In this document: positions 3,928 through 8,268 of the stretch, in pieces
Layout: every line of letters starts with the position of its first letter
How positions within the stretch are numbered: the first letter of the stretch is position 1
Assembly: GCA_964499955.1 (NCBI GenBank)
Contig: CAZCMI010000028.1
Location: 1-8,268 of the forward strand
Direction: 5' to 3'
DNA: 8,268 nucleotides
Source of the DNA: JAJYIV01 sp964499955
Lineage (GTDB): Bacteria; Patescibacteriota; Patescibacteriia; UBA9934; GWF2-40-263
Program-made: the position numbers and the translations under genes
The notes under the pieces: generated by a model
Told to the model about the DNA's origin: nothing
Databases searched by the model: none
Seen by the model: only the letters and a program-made list of their open reading frames with translations

Positions 3928-6477
3928 CTACCCCTGCGGCGGGGCGAAAACGGCGAGTTGCGCGCGTTCGGCGATCTCCTCCTCCACCAGCTGGCGGTCC
4001 CGGCCGAAGCGCAGGCGGGACAATTCGCGGATCTGCTGGGCCAGCTCCGGCGACGCAGGTTTGCGCGAACGCAGCGGCTTGAAGTTGAACGGCTTGGACG
4101 CCTGGTTGTCGATCAGGATCTTGGCGTTGAAGGTGAAGGCCTCCACGTTCACCAAGTCGTATTGCGTGAAGGTCGGCGCGAATTCCTTCGCGAGGAACTC
4201 GGCGTCCTCCACGCCCACGCGGTTGACGAACATGGACCCCACGTTGCCGAAAATGGCGTCGCGGATGGCGTTGTCCCCGCCCTTCCCTTCCAGCTGCCCG
4301 ATGAACTGGTGCGCCACGATCAGGTCCAGCCCGTACTTGCGCGCCTCGGACAGAATGGCGGAAATGGAATCCGTCAGGAAGTTCTGGAACTCGTCGATGT
4401 ACAGGTAGAAGTCCTTGCGGTCGGCTTGCGCGATATCGCCGCGGGCCAGCGCGGACATGAGGATCTTCCCCACCAGCACCATGCCGATGAGATAGGCGTT
4501 CAGATCGCCGATCTTGCCCTTGGACAGCTTGAGCAACAGGATTTTCTGCCCGTCCATGACGTCGCGCAGGTTAAAGGCGCTCTGCTGCTGGCCGATGATC
4601 GGCCGCATGTAGTCGTTGTAGATGAACGGCGTGAGCTTGGACGTGATGTACGGCACCATGTTGGCCAGGGACGCCTCGCCGCCGGCCTTCATCGCCTCCT
4701 TCTCCCAGAAGTTCTTCACGTCCTGGTTGCGGCAGTGCGAGAGCTTGAAGTCGCGGTAGTCGTCGTCGGCCAGCACGCGCGGGATTTCCATCAGCGTGGA
4801 ACCGGACGCCGGGTGCTCCATCAACAGCAGCATGGCGTTGCGCATGTACAGCTCGAACATCGGGCCGCCGGTGGATTTCAGGTCGTAGAGCTTGTCGAAG
4901 ATCTTCAGCATCTCGTTGATGACGAAGGTCTTCTGCTCCGGCCGGGCCGGGTCGAACTCGAGCATGTTCAGGCCCATCGGCCGGTCGTAGTCGGCGGGGT
5001 CGAAGAAAATCACGTCGTCAGCGCGTTCGCGCGGCACGAAACTCAAGGCGTCGTCGGCGAAGTCCCCGTGCGGGTCGATCACGCAGACGCCGCGGCCGGC
5101 CTCGATGTCCTGCTGCACCATCGCCTTCATCATTTCGGTCTTGCCCGAGCCGGACTTGCCGATGATGTACATGTGCCGCTGGCGGTCGGCTTTCTTGACC
5201 CAAATGGGCGTGCGGACGCCGCGGTAGACGTTCTCGCCGAGCTGGACGTGGCCGTCCTCGGGCCCCGGCACGTTCACCGGCGGTGGCGCGTTGCGTGCGC
5301 CCAGCCAGCGGATGTTGGGCGTTTCGGACCAGGGCGTGGGCAGGTGCCACAGGGACGCCAATTCCTCCGTGTTCAGCACGAAGGTGCGCTTGTCGTCGAA
5401 GGTGCGGTGGATGAGGGCGTTGGCGAGCTTGGCCTTGGAACGCGGCACGTCCTTCACGAAGGAATTGCCGTACTCGTAGATGTTGTACGGGGCGAAGGCG
5501 TTCAACATGGACGCCAGGGCGCTTTGCGCGGCCTCGGCCGTGGGCGCGGAGGCCATGAGCCGGATGCAGACGTCCATGCCGGCCTTGCTGGCCTTTTCCT
5601 CCAGGCCCTGGACAGTCTGTTCTTCCAATGGCGAGAGGCGGTGTTCCTGTTCTTCCTTCATCTGCTTCATGCCGGCGAGTTCCGCCAGGCCCGCTTTGCT
5701 TTTCTTGCTCCCCGTCAGGGCCTCTTGCATGGTCATGCCTTTCTTCATGTTGGCGGCGATGCGCATGCCGCTGCTATGCCAGCGCGCGGGCGCGGAACGC
5801 ACCAGGAACTGGAAAACGGCCGCGGAATCCTCCGGCAGCTTGGCCATGGACTGGGTGATGGCGTTGAGTGGGTCTTTGTCCTGCTTGCGGTAGGTTTTGA
5901 TGGGAAAGGCGAAGCCGCGTTTCAATTTCACGTGGGCGCCCACCGCCACGCCGCCCGGCGTGAAGATGTTGTAGTCCTCCACGCGCTCGAAATGGGCGTC
6001 GGGCCAGGCGGCGGCCATGGCCTGTTCCAGGAAGGTCTGCTGCGATTGCGGCGCGGTAACGTAAAAGGAGATCGTCTTGTGCAGGCAGACGATTTCGAAG
6101 GCGAATTCGTCGGAGCGGCCGAACAGCCAGGCACGCAGGCCCTTTTCGGCCTTCAACCCGCCCACGGAGGAAAAGAAGGATTCCGCCGCGGCGATGGCTT
6201 CCTGCACGCGTTCTTTGGTGCCTTCGGTTTCGCCGTCCTGGCCCTTGGAAAAGCGCGGGACGGTGACCAGCAACGTGGCGCTCTTGAAGGTGGCCGTTTG
6301 GCGGCGCAAGTACCGGCGAAGGGCGAACAGGCCCGCCACGCCGAGCAACGCAAGGACGGCAACGCCAAGCCCCGCCCACAGCAACAGAACGAGGTCGGAG
6401 GAAAGGAAACCCCCGGCGGTGGGCAGGCCGGTCGTTGAAGCGAGATCGCCATCGATACCGTAGAATTGGAAGATCAT
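3928..6477 (-). CDS. VirD4/TraG-like membrane-anchored P-loop ATPase
   Basis: This 849-residue protein belongs to the HerA/FtsK-VirD4-type ATPases that move DNA or protein across membranes; in CPR genomes such proteins are usually annotated as type IV secretory, conjugative DNA-transfer proteins. One transmembrane helix (about 28-53) follows a short N-terminus, then basic residues (LRRYLRRQ), which puts the bulk in the cytoplasm. A large region of about 370 residues without recognised motifs follows; it includes a lysine/glutamate-rich, probably coiled stretch (about 245-300). The motor has Walker A GKSGSGKT (440-447), CVIDPHGDF (465-473), Walker B YLYIDEF (691-697) and SEARKYGLDLIVAHQF (710-725), typical of VirD4/TraG-like proteins. 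The ATG overlaps the upstream gene's stop as ATGA, implying coupled translation. No relaxase, VirB4 or pilus gene is visible nearby. ATPase identity is firm; the cargo is unknown. Confidence 0.9.
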   Translation of the reverse strand: MIFQFYGIDGDLASTTGLPTAGGFLSSDLVLLLWAGLGVAVLALLGVAGLFALRRYLRRQTATFKSATLLVTVPRFSKGQDGETEGTKERVQEAIAAAESFFSSVGGLKAEKGLRAWLFGRSDEFAFEIVCLHKTISFYVTAPQSQQTFLEQAMAAAWPDAHFERVEDYNIFTPGGVAVGAHVKLKRGFAFPIKTYRKQDKDPLNAITQSMAKLPEDSAAVFQFLVRSAPARWHSSGMRIAANMKKGMTMQEALTGSKKSKAGLAELAGMKQMKEEQEHRLSPLEEQTVQGLEEKASKAGMDVCIRLMASAPTAEAAQSALASMLNAFAPYNIYEYGNSFVKDVPRSKAKLANALIHRTFDDKRTFVLNTEELASLWHLPTPWSETPNIRWLGARNAPPPVNVPGPEDGHVQLGENVYRGVRTPIWVKKADRQRHMYIIGKSGSGKTEMMKAMVQQDIEAGRGVCVIDPHGDFADDALSFVPRERADDVIFFDPADYDRPMGLNMLEFDPARPEQKTFVINEMLKIFDKLYDLKSTGGPMFELYMRNAMLLLMEHPASGSTLMEIPRVLADDDYRDFKLSHCRNQDVKNFWEKEAMKAGGEASLANMVPYITSKLTPFIYNDYMRPIIGQQQSAFNLRDVMDGQKILLLKLSKGKIGDLNAYLIGMVLVGKILMSALARGDIAQADRKDFYLYIDEFQNFLTDSISAILSEARKYGLDLIVAHQFIGQLEGKGGDNAIRDAIFGNVGSMFVNRVGVEDAEFLAKEFAPTFTQYDLVNVEAFTFNAKILIDNQASKPFNFKPLRSRKPASPELAQQIRELSRLRFGRDRQLVEEEIAERAQLAVFAPPQG

Positions 6478-7013
6478 ACGGCGGCGCCCCGGCGACGTTC
6501 TTCTTCGGCCGCCAGGAGGATTTTGTCGGTCTTAATCTTCGCTTCTTGTTCCAGGTAGAACCGGCTGGTGCCGGGGAGCATTTTCAGCCAGTCGACCAGC
6601 AGGCGGAAGATGTTTTTCGCCTTGACCTTGGCCGACGACAGAAGCGTGCGGATTTGGGCCGCGACCTGCTCGCCGCGGGTGCGGAACACCGTGCGGCGTT
6701 CGGGGGGCAGCTGGCGGTACAGGTCTTCCAACCCTTCCTGCATGGCGGATTCGATGCTTTGCAGCAACGGGTCTTTGGGTGGTGCGGCAGCGGCGCGGGC
6801 GGCCGCGGGGGGCGGCGCGGGCGGCAGGTCTGCCGGGGGCGTTTCCGCCGAAGCGGGGGCGGATTCCGCTGCGTGCTCGGGCGCGGTTTCCGCGACCCGT
6901 TCGGGCGAGAATTCAGGCGAGGGTTCGGCCGGTTCGGCCGTGGCCGATTCCGGCGAACGCTCCGCCTGCATGCGCCGCACCTGCTCCACCACAAGTTCGT
7001 CGAGCGTGGCCAT
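6474..7013 (-). CDS. Proline/alanine-rich protein with a helical C-terminal domain, partner of the ATPase; function unknown
   Basis: This 179-residue protein belongs to no named family I can assign. Residues 1-16 (MATLDELVVEQVRRMQ) form a short, probably helical head. Residues 17-80 are low-complexity Ala/Pro/Glu and presumably disordered. Residues 81-179 are predicted helical, with VFRTRGEQVAAQIRTLLSSA, then KVKAKNIFRLLVDWLKMLPG (129-148) and a charged end FYLEQEAKIKTDKILLAAEE. There is no signal peptide; the DWLKMLPG region is amphipathic, not a transmembrane helix. The gene overlaps the ATPase by four bases (ATGA), so the two are probably made in fixed ratio and may interact. From memory, a similar short gene precedes this ATPase in other CPR genomes. 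The start is the ATG at 7013, nine bases from the end of a perfect TATAAT, with no room for a Shine-Dalgarno. Confidence 0.85.
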   Translation of the reverse strand: MATLDELVVEQVRRMQAERSPESATAEPAEPSPEFSPERVAETAPEHAAESAPASAETPPADLPPAPPPAAARAAAAPPKDPLLQSIESAMQEGLEDLYRQLPPERRTVFRTRGEQVAAQIRTLLSSAKVKAKNIFRLLVDWLKMLPGTSRFYLEQEAKIKTDKILLAAEEERRRGAAV

Positions 7014-7021
7014 ATGGCGGC

Positions 7022-7030
7022 ATTATAGCA
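7022..7030 (-). promoter_or_regulatory. Extended -10 promoter of the ATPase operon
   Basis: Minus-strand TGC TATAAT (7030-7022) is a perfect extended -10. No TTGACA-like -35 is present; the 17-bp position reads GCGTCT and lies inside the cysS terminator hairpin. Transcription is expected near A7015, only two bases before the ATG at 7013, so the mRNA should be leaderless or have a two-base leader. Confidence 0.78.
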
Positions 7031-7032
7031 CG

Positions 7033-7057
7033 AAAGACCGCGCAAGACGCGGCCTTT
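7033..7057 (-). terminator. Terminator of cysS
   Basis: On the minus strand GGCCGCG (7054-7048) pairs with CGCGGTC (7042-7036) around TCTTG, and AAA (7057-7055) can extend the stem with TTT (7035-7033). One pair is a G-U wobble in minus-strand RNA but an A-C mismatch in plus-strand RNA, which fits a minus-strand role. The T-run is short, so it may be leaky. It starts nine bases after the cysS stop. Confidence 0.6.
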
Positions 7058-7065
7058 CCCTTCAG

Positions 7066-8268
7066 TTAATCCCGTTCACGCACCGTCTGCCCGTCCGGAC
7101 CGTCTTCCACCAGGAAGCCGCGCGCGGCGATTTCTTCGCGGAGGCGGTCGGAGGCGGGCCAGTCCTTGGCGGCGCGGGCGGCGGCGCGCTGTTCCACCAA
7201 CGCGGCGACGTCGGCCGGTACCTCGGTTTTCTTTCCCACTTCATCGGCCAGTTTCAAGCCTAGCACGCGGTCGAAGGCCAGCACGGTGGCGAGCTTGTCG
7301 GCCGGGACCACCTGATCGTCTTCCGCCAACTGCCACAGCACGCCCAATCCCTGCGGCACGTTGAGGTCGTCGTCCAAGGCGGCGTCGAACGACCGTTCGT
7401 ATTGCGGGTCCGCCGTGCCCGGCTCTCCCCACGATCGCACCAGCCCGCGCAGGCGCTTCAAGGCGTTTTGCGCCGCCTCCAGCGCGTCCCAGGTGAAGTT
7501 CAGCTTGGCGCGGTAATGGGCGCCGAGGAAAAAGTACCGCAGGGCGAGCGGGTCGAACCCCTTCGCCGCCAGGTCATCGAGCGTGTAGACGTTGCCCAGC
7601 GACTTGCTCATCTTGCCGCCGTCCACGGTGATGAATTCGTTGTGCAGCCACAGGTTGGCCTCGAGCGCGCCGTCCGCGCCCGCCGTCTGGGCGATTTCAT
7701 TCTCGTGGTGCACGGCGATGTGGTCCACGCCGCCCGTGTGCACGTCGAAGGGCACGCCGAGGTATTTCTTGGCCATGGCAGAGCATTCCAGGTGCCAGCC
7801 GGGGTACCCGACGCCCCACGGCGATTCCCATTCCATGTCCCGCTTCGCCCCCTCGGCGGAGAACTTCCACAAGGCGAAGTCCGTTGGATTTTTCTTCTCG
7901 CCCATGTCCACGCGGGCGCCGGCCTTTTTCTCGTCGGCCTTCTGCCCCGACAGGCGGCCGTATTCCGGCAGCTTGGACGTGTCGAAATACACGCCGTCGG
8001 AGGTGCGGTACGTGAAGCCGTTCTCTTCCAGTTGCTTCACCAGGGCGATCTGCTCGGGAATGTGCTCCGTGGCGCGGGGATAGTGCTCCATCCGTTCGAT
8101 GTTCAGCCGGTCGAGGTCGCGGAAAAAGGCGTCCGCGTAGAATGCGGCGACGTCCCAGGCCGTCTTCCCTTCCCGGCGCATGGCGACGAGCATTTTGTCC
8201 TCACCGTCGTCGGCGTCGCCCGTAAGGTGGCCGACGTCCGTGATGTTCATCACGCCCGTGACCTTGAA
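7066..8268 (-). CDS. cysS: Cysteinyl-tRNA synthetase (N-terminus outside window)
   Basis: This class I synthetase charges tRNA-Cys with cysteine in the cytoplasm. The frame is open to the right edge; the visible part begins FKVTG followed by VMNITDVGHL, a block normally about 60-70 residues into CysRS, so the true start and the HIGH motif lie beyond 8268. The GTG at 8253 and ATG at 8250 are internal. WHLECSAM and HHENEIAQ (HHENE at 7710-7696) supply Cys, His and Glu ligands of the catalytic zinc. KMSKSLGN (KMSKS at 7614-7600) is the ATP-binding signature. The DALR-type helical anticodon domain follows (FTWDALEAAQNALKRLRG), then the small C-terminal domain ending VEDGPDGQTVRERD. The gene stops at TAA 7068-7066 and is separated from the ATPase operon by only 52 bases holding a terminator and a promoter. 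Confidence 0.97.
   Translation of the reverse strand, partial: FKVTGVMNITDVGHLTGDADDGEDKMLVAMRREGKTAWDVAAFYADAFFRDLDRLNIERMEHYPRATEHIPEQIALVKQLEENGFTYRTSDGVYFDTSKLPEYGRLSGQKADEKKAGARVDMGEKKNPTDFALWKFSAEGAKRDMEWESPWGVGYPGWHLECSAMAKKYLGVPFDVHTGGVDHIAVHHENEIAQTAGADGALEANLWLHNEFITVDGGKMSKSLGNVYTLDDLAAKGFDPLALRYFFLGAHYRAKLNFTWDALEAAQNALKRLRGLVRSWGEPGTADPQYERSFDAALDDDLNVPQGLGVLWQLAEDDQVVPADKLATVLAFDRVLGLKLADEVGKKTEVPADVAALVEQRAAARAAKDWPASDRLREEIAARGFLVEDGPDGQTVRERD

Noticed and set aside
3118..6438. A 1106-codon plus-strand open frame antisense to dnaX and the ATPase gene
   Set aside because: It is His/Val/Arg/Gly-rich with no domain, spans the 5' half of dnaX, an intergenic terminator and most of the ATPase gene, and reads as a shadow of two well-supported GC-rich genes. 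It has no promoter or Shine-Dalgarno.
6790..6960. Repeat array in the partner gene of the ATPase
   Set aside because: The region is low-complexity Ala/Pro/Glu coding sequence with GC-rich codons and no regular period, so it is a disordered linker and not a repeat array.

Overview
The window looks like a stretch of core chromosome from a GC-rich member of the Candidate Phyla Radiation (Patescibacteria). This placement is an inference from gene content: a VirD4/TraG-like membrane ATPase coupled to a short proline-rich partner, a DnaX with a Gram-positive-type C-terminal domain, and very compact intergenic regions. It does not rest on a marker phylogeny. TGA ends several convincing genes, so the TGA-to-glycine code of Gracilibacteria and Absconditabacteria is not in use. 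I see no insertion sequence, phage gene, CRISPR array or integration site.

Left third (1-1730). The window opens inside a plus-strand PRPP synthetase gene whose sequence resembles the class II (plant-type) enzymes. It ends in a strong hairpin terminator whose T-run reaches into the stop codon of a convergent PEBP-family (YbhB/YbcL) gene. The PEBP gene is divergent from a small two-helix membrane protein of unknown function. That small gene has a near-consensus promoter, two leader hairpins and a clear Shine-Dalgarno. Next come a hairpin, a tRNA-Gln(CUG) gene with its own promoter, and a perfect 15-bp inverted repeat that can terminate both strands.

Middle (1734-3927, minus strand). dnaX (clamp-loader gamma/tau) is followed after 34 bases by a single-domain cupin, probably on one transcript.

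Right (3928-8268, minus strand). A two-gene unit encodes a 179-aa helical, proline/alanine-rich protein and an 849-aa membrane-anchored P-loop ATPase that overlap by ATGA. It has its own promoter and terminator. The window ends inside cysS (cysteinyl-tRNA synthetase), which lacks its N-terminus here.

The most notable signals are regulatory. Four promoters carry an extended -10 of the form TGC + TATAAT-like hexamer. Two of them sit so close to the start codon that their mRNAs should be leaderless or nearly so. The best candidate for an under-described system is the ATPase/partner pair, which is not accompanied by other type IV secretion genes within this window.
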